Positions 1 to 7,599 of a stretch of DNA of 8,549 bases are shown piece after piece (positions within the stretch are counted from its first letter, which is position 1; the number at the start of each line of letters is the position of its first letter). This DNA comes from CAZXYF01 sp964644705. Its GTDB lineage: Bacteria > Planctomycetota > Brocadiia > SM23-32. The stretch is taken from assembly GCA_964644705.1 (NCBI GenBank), contig CAZXYF010000132.1, positions 1-8,549 of the forward strand, read 5' to 3'. The translations under genes were made by a program, and so were the position numbers. The notes under the pieces were generated by a model. It was not told the DNA's origin, searched no databases, and saw only the letters and a program-made list of their open reading frames with translations.

Positions 1-37
1 TCAGTACCCAGTTGACCTCAAGAGCAGGAGCCGGTCC

Positions 38-1720
38 ATGCCGAAACTCCAAATCACAACCGATGATTTTAAGGAGCATCGTGAAACCGGTGCTTACCTG
101 ATCGATAAGTCACTATTTATCCACGATGTTCTCGAAGGGAATAAAGCTCTGCTCCTCCCCCGCCCCCGTCGGTTCGGCAAAACGTTCAATCTGTCGATGC
201 TGCGATATTTTTTCGAACTGAGCGATGAGTCGCAAACATATCTTTTTGACGACCTGCATATCGCCGATCATCCTTCAGCGATGAAACATCAGGGACGTTA
301 TCCGACAATTTTCTTAAGCCTTAAGGACATAGGGGGACCGGATTGGGCCACGGCATACAGTGATATCGTCAAAGAGATATCTGAACTTTACCGACATTTC
401 GATTATCTGCGGGATCATTTGAAACCCGAAGAACGGGACAGTTTCGACGCCTTGTGTCTCCGGGATGGTGACCTACCCACCACGAAACACAGCCTTAAAG
501 ACCTGGTAACTCACCTCTATCGTTATCACAACCGTCCTGTGGTGGTGTTGATTGATGAATATGATAGCCCCGTTATTGAAGCTTACGATAATGATTATTA
601 CGACACCATGATCGATTTCATGCGTGCGTGGCTCGGGGGCGGGCTCAAGCATCAACACGGTGGCGCCATTTTCCGCGCCGTGGTTTCGGGTGTCCTGCGT
701 ATCGCCCGCGAATCAATCTTCTCCGGCCTCAATAACCTCGACGTTCAGACCATTCTCAACCCCGGACCTTTCGCCGACAAATTCGGATTTACGGAAACGG
801 AAGTCCGCCGTGCCCTAGACGACTTCGGCCTCAGCAACACTTTCGATGATGTCCATCAGTGGTACGACGGCTATACATTTGGCAACAACACCATTTACAA
901 CCCCTGGTCTGTGCTGAAGTTCATCAATGATCATCCCCTACCCGTTGGTCCCCACTGGCTCAACACTTCCGCCAACATTCTGGTCCATGAGGAACTGAAA
1001 GCCGGAGGATTGGAACTGAAACAGGATCTTGAAACACTTTTGGCCGATCAAACCCTGCGTTACCCCATCAACGAAAACATCGTGTTTTCGGACGTCCAGA
1101 AAAACCGGGAAAACATCTGGAGTTTTCTGACCTTTTCCGGTTATCTTCGGGCCAGTAATCCCCACCGGAATCCAATCACCGACAGTCTCACCTACGAACT
1201 GTCGATCCCTAACCGTGAGGTGCGGGAGGTTTATAAACGTTTCGTCCAGAACTGGTATGATGAACTGGATTTTGGTCAGACCGAGGAGTTGCTGCAGGCA
1301 CTGATCGGGGAAGATTACAGGCGTTTTGAACAACTCCTTGCCGATCTGATCAAGGGATTGTTCAGCTATCACGATACCGCCCGATTCCCCGAAGCGGCCT
1401 ACCATGCGTTCGCCCTCGGCCTGCTCGCCAACCTCCGGGCCATCTACAACGTCCACTCCAACACCGAAAGCGGATATGGCCGCGCCGATATCCTTCTGGA
1501 ACCCACCACCGATGACTATCCCCTGGGGTTCGTGATCGAATTTAAATCGATTGAATCCGACCAAAACCCCGCAGAACATGTCCAGCTCGCCTTCGATCAG
1601 GCCATTCAGCAAGGGTATGATACGAAACTCCGGGAAGCCGGAGTGAACCCTGAGGACATCCGACATCTGGCCATCATCGTCGCCGGTAAACAGGTGAGCG
1701 TGAAATGCCGGGAAGCGTAA
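38..1720 (+). CDS. AAA-ATPase-like / PD-(D/E)XK nuclease-like protein (DUF1703 type), copy 1
   Basis: A complete 560-residue protein. The N-terminal half is an AAA-ATPase-like domain. It has the modified Walker A RPRRFGKT (residues 42-49, lacking the usual first glycine, as is normal in this family), Walker B VVVLIDEYD (168-176), the motif SIFSGLNNLD (226-235) and WYDGY...YNPWSV (275-292). The C-terminus is PD-(D/E)XK-like: GRADILLE with D484, then IEFK with E501 and K503, followed by a Q-rich helix and GY (524-527). The ATG start is supported by AGGAG at 26-30, 7 nt upstream. Family members are about 500-580 aa and often occur in many copies per genome. Nuclease activity is inferred from the fold, and the biological role is not settled; defence or mobile-element roles have been suggested. 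It is convergent with the HepT/MntA pair. A long antisense frame within it is a shadow. Assignment is firm; function is open. Confidence 0.93.
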   Translation: MPKLQITTDDFKEHRETGAYLIDKSLFIHDVLEGNKALLLPRPRRFGKTFNLSMLRYFFELSDESQTYLFDDLHIADHPSAMKHQGRYPTIFLSLKDIGGPDWATAYSDIVKEISELYRHFDYLRDHLKPEERDSFDALCLRDGDLPTTKHSLKDLVTHLYRYHNRPVVVLIDEYDSPVIEAYDNDYYDTMIDFMRAWLGGGLKHQHGGAIFRAVVSGVLRIARESIFSGLNNLDVQTILNPGPFADKFGFTETEVRRALDDFGLSNTFDDVHQWYDGYTFGNNTIYNPWSVLKFINDHPLPVGPHWLNTSANILVHEELKAGGLELKQDLETLLADQTLRYPINENIVFSDVQKNRENIWSFLTFSGYLRASNPHRNPITDSLTYELSIPNREVREVYKRFVQNWYDELDFGQTEELLQALIGEDYRRFEQLLADLIKGLFSYHDTARFPEAAYHAFALGLLANLRAIYNVHSNTESGYGRADILLEPTTDDYPLGFVIEFKSIESDQNPAEHVQLAFDQAIQQGYDTKLREAGVNPEDIRHLAIIVAGKQVSVKCREA

Positions 1721-1890
1721 TTCGATTGTAAGCGGCCCGAAGTCAATGTCGTAATCGCCCGTTGCTCATATGCCGTTCATCCGGGTGGCTATCCTATCAT
1801 CCGCGGGGCAATTGCCGGTCGCATCCCGCACGCGATCCTGCAAAACTGCTCTAAGTTCCTTCTGGCCCGAAGAGCAAAAAGCCTCCGGTT
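1721..1890. other. Unassigned sequence between ATPase/nuclease copy 1 and the first scaffold gap
   Basis: About 170 bases follow the stop of copy 1. On the - strand one frame stays open from the gap to a stop at 1766-1768 (about 40 residues beginning PEAFCSSGQKEL). A second frame is open to about 1789. Neither resembles the usual MntA C-terminus, which is rich in aromatic and basic helical residues, so neither is called as part of mntA. No terminator hairpin with a T-run was seen between the convergent genes. Confidence 0.4.
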
Positions 1891-1990
1891 NNNNNNNNNN
1901 NNNNNNNNNNNNNNNNNNNNNNNNNNNNNNNNNNNNNNNNNNNNNNNNNNNNNNNNNNNNNNNNNNNNNNNNNNNNNNNNNNNNNNNNNN
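1891..1990. other. Scaffold gap (100 N)
   Basis: Exactly 100 N, the conventional placeholder for a gap of unknown size. It interrupts mntA after codon 58. Any reading frame drawn across it, in either direction, is an artefact of the placeholder length. Confidence 0.97.
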
Positions 1991-2164
1991 CAACCCCGCC
2001 AGTTCCATGATGTCGGGCTTTTCCTCGAACAGAATGGCCAGATCCAGATCACTGCCTTCCCTCACGCGCCCGTCAGAGGCCGATCCGAAAAGATACACCA
2101 GATTACAGTTGGACCGATCCTCAAAAAATGAGCGCAGTTGGTCTGTATCAATGGCTCTCGACAT
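1991..2164 (-). CDS. mntA: MntA-like nucleotidyltransferase antitoxin, 3' end lost in gap
   Basis: Only the first 58 residues are sequenced, from ATG 2164-2162 to the gap. They show the minimal nucleotidyltransferase signature of MntA: LFGSASDGR...SDLDLAILF, which matches GSX10DXD with G27-S28 and the metal-binding pair D39/D41. In type VII toxin-antitoxin systems MntA transfers AMP from ATP onto the tyrosine of the HepT RX4HXY motif and silences the toxin. The start overlaps the end of hepT by 17 bp, with AAGGA (2176-2180, 11 nt away) inside hepT, so the two are co-transcribed and probably translationally coupled. The family is about 130-150 residues long, so roughly 70-90 residues are missing. 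An in-frame extension upstream to 2263 lies inside hepT and is not a likely start. Confidence 0.85.
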
Positions 2165-2564
2165 AGCTGTTAACGTCCTTTTTAAAACGTCGTATATCCG
2201 CCAGATGATTGTTACAGATATCGCACAGAATACCGTCCTCCACCGATTCATAGCGATGAACAACGAAGTTTCGAAACTGCACTATCTTTCGGTAATCCAC
2301 ATCTTCACTGATAATCCCTAATTCCTGGCATCGCTCAATGGCTTCCGCACTCGACGATACAACCTGGCGGTCATTGAGTGAGAGGATCCTCTGGCATACG
2401 TCAATTACAATCTCAACGACCACCTGTAAATCCCGTTCCACCGCCCGCTTGGTCTGCCAGTTCTCCTGCAACCGGCCGGACGTCAGTCGTCCTAAACTCT
2501 CCAATTCCCCCAGCACCTTATCCATCCTCTCAAGCCGGGAGGAAATCACACCATTGACACTCAT
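2148..2564 (-). CDS. hepT: HepT-like (DUF86) HEPN toxin, partner of MntA
   Basis: A complete 138-residue, largely helical protein with the HEPN toxin signature RNFVVHRY (R98, H103, Y105), matching RX4HXY. In characterised members R and H form an RNase site, and the tyrosine is the residue AMPylated by MntA. ATG 2564-2562 is chosen because AGGAG (2571-2575 on the complementary strand) lies 6 nt upstream and because the HepT domain begins there. The open frame continues upstream to 2939, but that part crosses the palindromic repeats and looks non-coding. Length is normal for HepT. It is first in a two-gene unit, overlapping mntA by 17 bp. RNase activity and toxicity are inferred from the family. 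A possible alternative role is a free-standing HEPN/MNT defence pair rather than a maintenance TA. Confidence 0.9.
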   Translation of the reverse strand: MSVNGVISSRLERMDKVLGELESLGRLTSGRLQENWQTKRAVERDLQVVVEIVIDVCQRILSLNDRQVVSSSAEAIERCQELGIISEDVDYRKIVQFRNFVVHRYESVEDGILCDICNNHLADIRRFKKDVNSYVESH

Positions 2565-2638
2565 GAGAGACTCCTGAAAACTGCCATGATTGACGGCGCA
2601 AACCAAATCGGATTTAGCGAGATTGCATGACCTGAACC

Positions 2639-2762
2639 CCTCCAGGCTTGCCCTGGAGATAGTCGGGTTAGGTTTTGCACTCAATAAACGCCAGAACAAC
2701 TCAAAAACCGAATGGACACCCCACAGCAAAAAGTCTAATGATCTCCAGGGCAAGCCTGGAGG
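2639..2762. repeat. REPIN-like inverted pair of palindromic repeats
   Basis: Bases 2639-2660 and 2741-2762 are perfect 22-base reverse complements. Each arm is itself a hairpin: stem CTCCAGG/CCTGGAG with a 5-base loop, GCAAG when read from the right arm. The symmetry continues inward imperfectly: TTTTGC at 2673-2678 pairs with GCAAAA at 2726-2731, and TTAG at 2668-2671 pairs with CTAA at 2735-2738. The whole 124-base unit could therefore fold as one long hairpin or as two small ones. Two REP-type hairpins in inverted orientation around a short spacer is the architecture of REPINs, which are mobilised in trans by RAYT transposases in other bacteria. No RAYT gene is in this window, and no target duplication was identified. 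A conventional MITE is the alternative. Confidence 0.75.
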
Positions 2763-2786
2763 ATTTATTATGCTCTGTTGTATTGT

Positions 2787-2829
2787 AGGTTGAAACCTGA
2801 CACTCTCCACCACAAGGGTGGAGGATCTT
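2787..2829 (+). repeat. Compound hairpin repeat (AGGTT/AACCT mini-hairpin plus CTCC-N3-ACAAG hairpin)
   Basis: A small palindrome AGGTTGAAACCT (2787-2798) is followed 6 nt later by a 7-bp stem CTCCACC/GGTGGAG (2805-2811 and 2817-2823) with loop ACAAG, then GATCTT. The same arrangement recurs at 7600-7640 with a different stem sequence. It lies downstream of the lipoprotein gene but has no T-tract, so it is not a classical intrinsic terminator. Confidence 0.75.
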
Positions 2830-2896
2830 CTGTCTATTCGTTGTCCTCGCTGTCCACAACCGCCAATCTCAACACTACAACCGGGTGATATCGGGA

Positions 2897-2915
2897 CGTT
2901 TCGGTGTGGGAAACG
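2897..2915 (-). terminator. Weak candidate transcription end hairpin after the lipoprotein gene
   Basis: CGTTTC (2897-2902) pairs with GAAACG (2910-2915) around a 7-base loop, beginning about 10 nt past the lipoprotein stop codon on the - strand. No U-run follows, so intrinsic termination is doubtful. It is listed because of its position only. Confidence 0.25.
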
Positions 2916-2925
2916 ACACTTTTGC

Positions 2926-3615
2926 CTATTGAAGGTCAAAAGTAATATCGCGACGCGTGATGATCAGGCGATAGTGGTAATCTGCATTGTACAATACTAC
3001 GCCCCGTGCATACAGGTAACCATCCTGGCGCTGATACTCATAATAATTCACTTTCCAATCCAGGCTGTTCCACAACCAGCCATCCGTCAGGTGGCGTTTT
3101 TCCAGCAGGACACCATCTGGGCCGCCGAACACGTATTCCATTATGGCGTCCCCCTGCCGTGCACGAAAGATGACGCGATCGTCTTCAATGTCGGTTTCCG
3201 CATCCGCGGGCGGAACCACATCGAAACACACCCGGCGAATGTCCGCGGCGACGTTTTCCCCGAAACGCGGAAACTCTTCGATCCGGGCCACCTGCGATTT
3301 GAAAATATCGCCCTGCGGACTCCCCTGCACCTTGAACAGCGGAACGCCCAGGTGATTGAGAGATATCGAACGAAACGTTCGTTCCTCGCGGTTAGCCTGC
3401 GTATATCCCAGTACGGCGAATTTACGCCAGAAGACGCGAAACATGAGCGTCTCCTCGGTCTCAAACTCCACCGGCAGCTTCTGGCGGTAGTCCTCCACCA
3501 TCACTTCCGGGTCCCGCCCTTCCATCGACACCATCTCGGCTCGCTGAAACGGTGGACTGTAGCATCCGGCGGTGATCAAGCAGCACACGACAATGATAAG
3601 TTTGGCCGATTTCAT
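2926..3615 (-). CDS. Probable DUF3261-family lipoprotein of an MMPL exporter module
   Basis: 229 residues. The N-terminus is a lipoprotein signal: K2/K5, hydrophobic LIIVVCCLI, then ITAGC with candidate lipidated C18. The -3 residue is T rather than L, so the lipobox is not ideal. There is no Asp at +2, which by the E. coli rule points to the outer membrane. The mature part is beta-rich with no enzyme motif. The SISLNHLGVPLFKVQ segment (83-97) and the final YRLIITRRDITF resemble DUF3261 proteins, which are LolB-like in general plan and accompany LolA-like and MMPL proteins in aryl-polyene-type loci. Its ATG overlaps the exporter stop as ATGA (3615-3612), with GAGG and AGGAG at 3620-3629 inside the exporter gene, indicating translational coupling. 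It probably receives or anchors the exported lipid at the outer membrane (inference). Lipoprotein is likely; the family name is less certain. Confidence 0.65.
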   Translation of the reverse strand: MKSAKLIIVVCCLITAGCYSPPFQRAEMVSMEGRDPEVMVEDYRQKLPVEFETEETLMFRVFWRKFAVLGYTQANREERTFRSISLNHLGVPLFKVQGSPQGDIFKSQVARIEEFPRFGENVAADIRRVCFDVVPPADAETDIEDDRVIFRARQGDAIMEYVFGGPDGVLLEKRHLTDGWLWNSLDWKVNYYEYQRQDGYLYARGVVLYNADYHYRLIITRRDITFDLQ

Positions 3616-5703
3616 TGATCCTCGCTCCTACGTCGCACATTCAACAGGACGCAAAGACTCGGGACTCCGGCCACGGCGGCCAGGTAACCCGAAAACACAC
3701 CGACAACCAGCGTCACCCCGATCGAAAACAGCGCGGGATGCCGCGCGAAAATCAACACCCCGGCCCCCATCAACGTCGTCAGTGCCGACAGCGTGATCGC
3801 GTGACGCGTCCGGGCAAGTTCGTCGTCGGCGCCCGCCCACGCATGCACCATGAAAATCCCGTAATCAATGCAGAGTCCCACCACCACAATGGCGGCAATC
3901 ATGTTGGCCAGATTCAAAGAATGGCCGATCAATACCAGCGCCACCACGAGCCAGAGAAGCCCGGTCACCGCCGGCAAGAGAGCCGCCAGAGACATGCGGA
4001 CGTTCCGCATCAACGCAAAGGTGACGATCAGAATAAGTGCGACGCTGATCAGGGCGATGCGCGTGCCCTGCGTATGGATGGCGCCGGCCAGCGTCGTGGC
4101 CAATCCGGCACGCGATACCACAAAGCTTTCCGGCATCCCCTCCATTATTTCCTCCACCCGGCTGACCTTTTTCGGGCTATCAGGGAAAAACGATAGAAAC
4201 CAGTATCCGCCGTCGCGTTTTTTGACGAACCGTTGTTCCAACCGCTGCACGATTGCTGATCCCTCAGGACGCGACGAGGAGAGTTTATAGCTGCTCAGAA
4301 GATCAAAAAACGGCTGAAACGCATCCCGGGTAAAACCAAACTTCTCCGCTGCATTCAAAATCCGTGCGCGGGTCCGAGACACCCGCTCGGGGGCCCAGAA
4401 CGCGCGCCACCGCTGCACGTTCTCGCGTCGCGTCTTTGCGGAGGGCCAGATCGAGCTGCGCCCGAGATAACTCATCTCCGGAAACTTCGCCTCCATTTGG
4501 CGTCGCAACCGATCTTCACGACGCGCGGCCTCCTCAAAGGTGTCTCCTCCGACCACAGCGATGGCCTGAGCATCGCGTCCACCACCCCACATCTTCTGGA
4601 ACTCCTTTTCCGCCCGACGCACGTCGTCGGTCACGCCATCCAGGTTCTCAACACCCGTGTCCACATGCAGATGCGGCACAAACAATGATGCACCTGCAAG
4701 CGAAATCAGGAACAAGAGAGCCGGAACACGGGTTCGCCAACGCGCCGCGGCAGCGGGCACGGGCAGTTCGCTATCTCTTATCTGGATAACGGCTGGCAAA
4801 AACAGTATGGCCCCGCCAAGAGCCAGCGTAATGCCCGCGATGGCCAGCCCGCCAAGCTCGCGGTATGCCGGGATGGAGGAGAACAGGAAGGCGACAAAAA
4901 CACACTGCGTCGTCAGCGCCCCCATGATCAGCGGTCGCGTTATACCCCGAATTGCAGGATATGGGTCGTCCGATTGGCGCGTCGCCACGTAGGTATGAAT
5001 CCCGTAATCAACGGCAATCCCGGCCATGACGGGCACGAAGCCAAGAACCATGTATGATAATCGACCGATCACCAATGCTGCCGCATTGATCGCCACGAGG
5101 ATGCTGATCGCGGGAATCAGAAAAATAATACCGGCCCGCAGGTCATGAAAAACGAGCAGAAACAGGACCAGAAACCCCACGGCGGCCACCGTCGCCGTCA
5201 GGGTGATATCACGACGAAGCAGCCGTTCATTGCTGACGGTGTGCCTGTGGCCACAGACGATCGTCGATGAGTAGCCGTCCGGTAGATCGGCTGTGATCTC
5301 ACGCAACATATCCACGAGCCGCGCCGATCCTGCCCCATCCGTAAGGGGAACACTCGCGTCCATCAGCAGCAGGCCACGTGCCCCATCCGGATGCACCAGA
5401 TGCCCATTCTGCACGCTCACGTCATATCCCAGCGATTTCGACGCCATTTGAAGCCGTTTCAGCAACACCCGGCTCACGCCCAGCGGATCGTAGCGAAGGA
5501 CGTCCTGCACGAAAGCGCCCTCGGGACGCAGGAGCTGGGTATAACTTTTTTTGACGCTCCGGGTGATCTCCTCCTGTGAGAGCCGTCCCTCCAGCTTCTC
5601 CATATCCTCTTCACTGAGGAGTTCGGGCGCGCGTTCAAGGAAAAAAGTCATCTCCCGCATCATCTGATCACCGCCGGGAAAGCTGTGCACCCGGCGGATG
5701 AGA
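3612..5703 (-). CDS. MMPL/RND-type lipid exporter (COG4258-like), N-terminus lost in gap
   Basis: 696 residues are sequenced, up to the gap. Numbering from the first residue after the gap: residual periplasmic domain 1 (1-164); a membrane bundle of about five helices (166-305) containing GIAVDYGIH (D232, Y233); one helix at 324-343; periplasmic domain 2 (345-540); a second bundle (547-689) with GLCIDYGIF (D613, Y614). The duplicated DYG in the middle helix of each bundle matches the Asp-Tyr pairs that carry protons in MmpL3-type RND transporters. The first transmembrane helix and part of domain 1 are absent; by comparison with the family roughly 100 residues are missing, so the start cannot be placed. 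The frame drawn across the gap to 5852 gives an N-terminus (MLLTLIMAICRC...) unlike MMPL proteins and is not accepted. It is coupled to the lipoprotein gene by a 4-bp overlap. Cargo is not deducible; in related loci it is aryl polyene or other acyl lipids. Confidence 0.88.
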
Positions 5704-5803
5704 NNNNNNNNNNNNNNNNNNNNNNNNNNNNNNNNNNNNNNNNNNNNNNNNNNNNNNNNNNNNNNNNNNNNNNNNNNNNNNNNNNNNNNNNNNNNNNNNN
5801 NNN
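5704..5803. other. Scaffold gap (100 N) at the 5' end of the exporter gene
   Basis: Exactly 100 N. It falls at the exporter N-terminus. The missing signal helix and domain 1 residues need about 300 bases or more, so the real gap is probably longer than drawn, or else the gene was truncated here. Confidence 0.95.
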
Positions 5804-6031
5804 CATTATATGACCTACACCTGCATATGGCCATGATGAGTGTCAACAACAAGCACAGAGGAAACGCCTTCTGATCAGGAAAAATAAGGAGGGTGCTCTC
5901 TTAAAACTCTGGGAACACGGGGCAACACCGAAAAAACACTTGACCCCACAAACCAAAAAGCACCACAGCGCAAATTCCTCCACTTACCGCAATCTTGACG
6001 CTCGTCCGACAACTCTTTATGCTTGAATGTT
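5804..6031. other. Non-coding junction upstream of ATPase/nuclease copy 2
   Basis: About 230 bases, lower in GC than the exporter and without a protein-like frame. A 66-codon - strand frame (6075-5875) crosses into copy 2 and is judged spurious. No member of the hairpin family was seen. The segment holds the left boundary of the presumed insertion and the promoter of copy 2, for which no convincing sigma-70 boxes were found. Confidence 0.5.
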
Positions 6032-7576
6032 ATGAAACCGCTAACCACCAGCATATATACCTTCTCCGACCTCATCCGCGGCGGGTATCAGTACGTCGAT
6101 AAAACCGGCCAAATCTATGAGCTGATCCGCGATTACAAAGACCAGTATTTCCTTTCGCGTCCTCGCCGATTCGGAAAATCTCTTCTGTTGAGTACGCTGA
6201 AATCCATTTTTCTCGGGCAACGTGAATTTTTTGACGGGCTAAAAATTACCGACCTGGATTATGAGTGGCAAACGTACCCTGTCATCCACCTTGATCTTGC
6301 ATCGGTCCGATCACGCACGATCGAGGAACTTGAGTCCGGCCTGCTGCGTCGGGTGAGGATGAGCGCACGCGAATACGACTATGAACTCACGGCAAGCAAC
6401 TGTTACGATGCCTTCGAAGACCTAATCCGAGGTCTGCACGACCAGCACGGGAGCGTCGTTTTATTGATTGATGAATACGACAAACCCCTGCTGAAACACC
6501 TCGACGGGGAGCTGGTGGAAGATGTTCAGTCAGTGCTCAAGACGTTTTATTCGATCATCAAAACCACCGAATCCTACCAGCGGTTCGTGCTCCTGACTGG
6601 CGTCAGTAAATTCTCCAAAGTATCCATCTTCTCGGATCTCAACAATCTCACCGATCTGACCATGCAGAGCCGGGCCGCGACGCTGCTGGGATACACCCAG
6701 TCCGAGCTGGAAGATTATTTTGGAGGATATATACAGCGGCTCTCGGAAGCATGCGACATGCCGTATAATGCGACGATTGATGAGCTACGCGATTGGTATA
6801 ATGGGTATAAATTTGAGGAAAACGCTAAAACTGTCTATAACCCCGTTTCGGTGATGAAGTGTTTTCAGGAGCGTAAATTCCAGAATTACTGGTTCGAGAC
6901 CGGCACACCAACCTTCCTGCTTGATCTGCTCAAAAAACGGCCGATGGAACTGGGGGAGATGAAGGCGCTGGAGACGAGTTTTTCCAGTTACGAGCCAGAT
7001 AACATCGATCCCCTTCCGCTGCTGTTCCAGACCGGTTACCTGACCATCAAAACGATGGAGTGGAAGGGGCGTCGGCGCGAGTATGTGCTGGACTACCCCA
7101 ATTTTGAGATCGAGGAATCGTTCAACCTCTGGCTGGCCCAGCATTTCTGCCACATGTCATCGGCGGAGTTCAGCAGCAGCCTGCATAACCTGGTGGCTTC
7201 GCTGGAAGAAGGACGGGTGGAGGAGATGCTGGAACATCTCAAAACGTTCTTCGCGGGCGTGCCCAACACCATCTCCGTGCGTCGGGAAAAATACTACCAG
7301 ACCATCTTCTACACCATCTTTCAACTGATCGGAGCAATGATCCAGGTGGAGGTCAGCACCAGCACCGGCCGGATCGACGCGACGGTGGAGACCGATGACG
7401 ATATATTCATTTTTGAGTTCAAACTGCGGGGTACGGCCCAGGACGCGATGAGCCAGATACGGGAGAGGGGCTACGCAGCGCCGTATCGCGACGACCCCCG
7501 CCCGGTGACGCTGGTTGGGGTCTCGTTTGATTCGGACGTGCGCAATATTGATGATTGGGCCTGCGAGACAGCGTAA
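6032..7576 (+). CDS. AAA-ATPase-like / PD-(D/E)XK nuclease-like protein (DUF1703 type), copy 2
   Basis: 514 residues from ATG 6032. A TTG at 6023 is in frame, but the family normally begins with a short leader before YxYVDKT, so ATG is preferred; no clear Shine-Dalgarno is visible for either. Motifs: YVDKT (21-25), Walker A RPRRFGKS (43-50), Walker B VVLLIDEYD (142-150), SIFSDLNNLTDL (198-209), DWYNGYKF (254-261), YNPVSV (269-274), LFQTGYLTI (331-339). The C-terminal PD-(D/E)XK-like core is GRIDATVE with D449, FEFK with E462 and K464, then Q475 and GY (480-481). All expected catalytic-type residues are present, so the gene looks intact. It is clearly diverged from copy 1, which has a longer insert before Walker B. 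It lies on + between LolA-like and exporter genes that both read on -, and probably arrived by insertion. Biochemical function is unproven. Confidence 0.94.
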   Translation: MKPLTTSIYTFSDLIRGGYQYVDKTGQIYELIRDYKDQYFLSRPRRFGKSLLLSTLKSIFLGQREFFDGLKITDLDYEWQTYPVIHLDLASVRSRTIEELESGLLRRVRMSAREYDYELTASNCYDAFEDLIRGLHDQHGSVVLLIDEYDKPLLKHLDGELVEDVQSVLKTFYSIIKTTESYQRFVLLTGVSKFSKVSIFSDLNNLTDLTMQSRAATLLGYTQSELEDYFGGYIQRLSEACDMPYNATIDELRDWYNGYKFEENAKTVYNPVSVMKCFQERKFQNYWFETGTPTFLLDLLKKRPMELGEMKALETSFSSYEPDNIDPLPLLFQTGYLTIKTMEWKGRRREYVLDYPNFEIEESFNLWLAQHFCHMSSAEFSSSLHNLVASLEEGRVEEMLEHLKTFFAGVPNTISVRREKYYQTIFYTIFQLIGAMIQVEVSTSTGRIDATVETDDDIFIFEFKLRGTAQDAMSQIRERGYAAPYRDDPRPVTLVGVSFDSDVRNIDDWACETA

Positions 7577-7599
7577 GTGACCTGCCAGACAAGTCCAGA

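Larger units (their letters stand above)
2565..2925. other. Non-coding region between hepT and the lipoprotein gene, repeat-bearing
   Basis: About 360 bases lie between the hepT start and the stop of the lipoprotein gene. Frames running through here on both strands have no protein-like composition and include palindromes. The content is the inverted pair of hairpin repeats (2639-2762), a single compound repeat (2787-2829) and a small hairpin at 2897-2915. The hepT promoter should lie between the left repeat arm and 2564, but no convincing -35/-10 pair was found. Confidence 0.7.

Noticed and set aside
938..1666. 242-codon open frame antisense to ATPase/nuclease copy 1
   Set aside because: It lies wholly inside a confidently identified gene with full motif set; the translation has no recognisable domain and no supported start.
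2639..2829. CRISPR array
   Set aside because: Repeats are few, inverted relative to each other, unevenly spaced and differ in the stem; no cas gene is present.
2565..2939. N-terminal extension of hepT by 125 codons
   Set aside because: The extension crosses two palindromic repeats, has no domain character, and the ATG at 2564 has a good ribosome binding site and the normal family length.
2818..3618. 266-codon + strand frame opposite the lipoprotein gene
   Set aside because: The - strand gene has a lipoprotein signal and ATGA coupling to the exporter; the + frame starts within a hairpin repeat.
3615..4196. 193-codon + strand frame antisense to the exporter
   Set aside because: Composition is rich in H, R and Q, as expected for the complement of a GC-rich membrane protein gene; the - strand frame has clear MMPL motifs.
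5804..5852. Exporter start at 5852 by reading through the N run
   Set aside because: Frame continuity across a placeholder gap is meaningless and the 16 residues do not resemble an MMPL N-terminus.
5875..6075. 66-codon - strand frame upstream of copy 2
   Set aside because: It overlaps the start of copy 2, has no ribosome binding site evident, and no domain.
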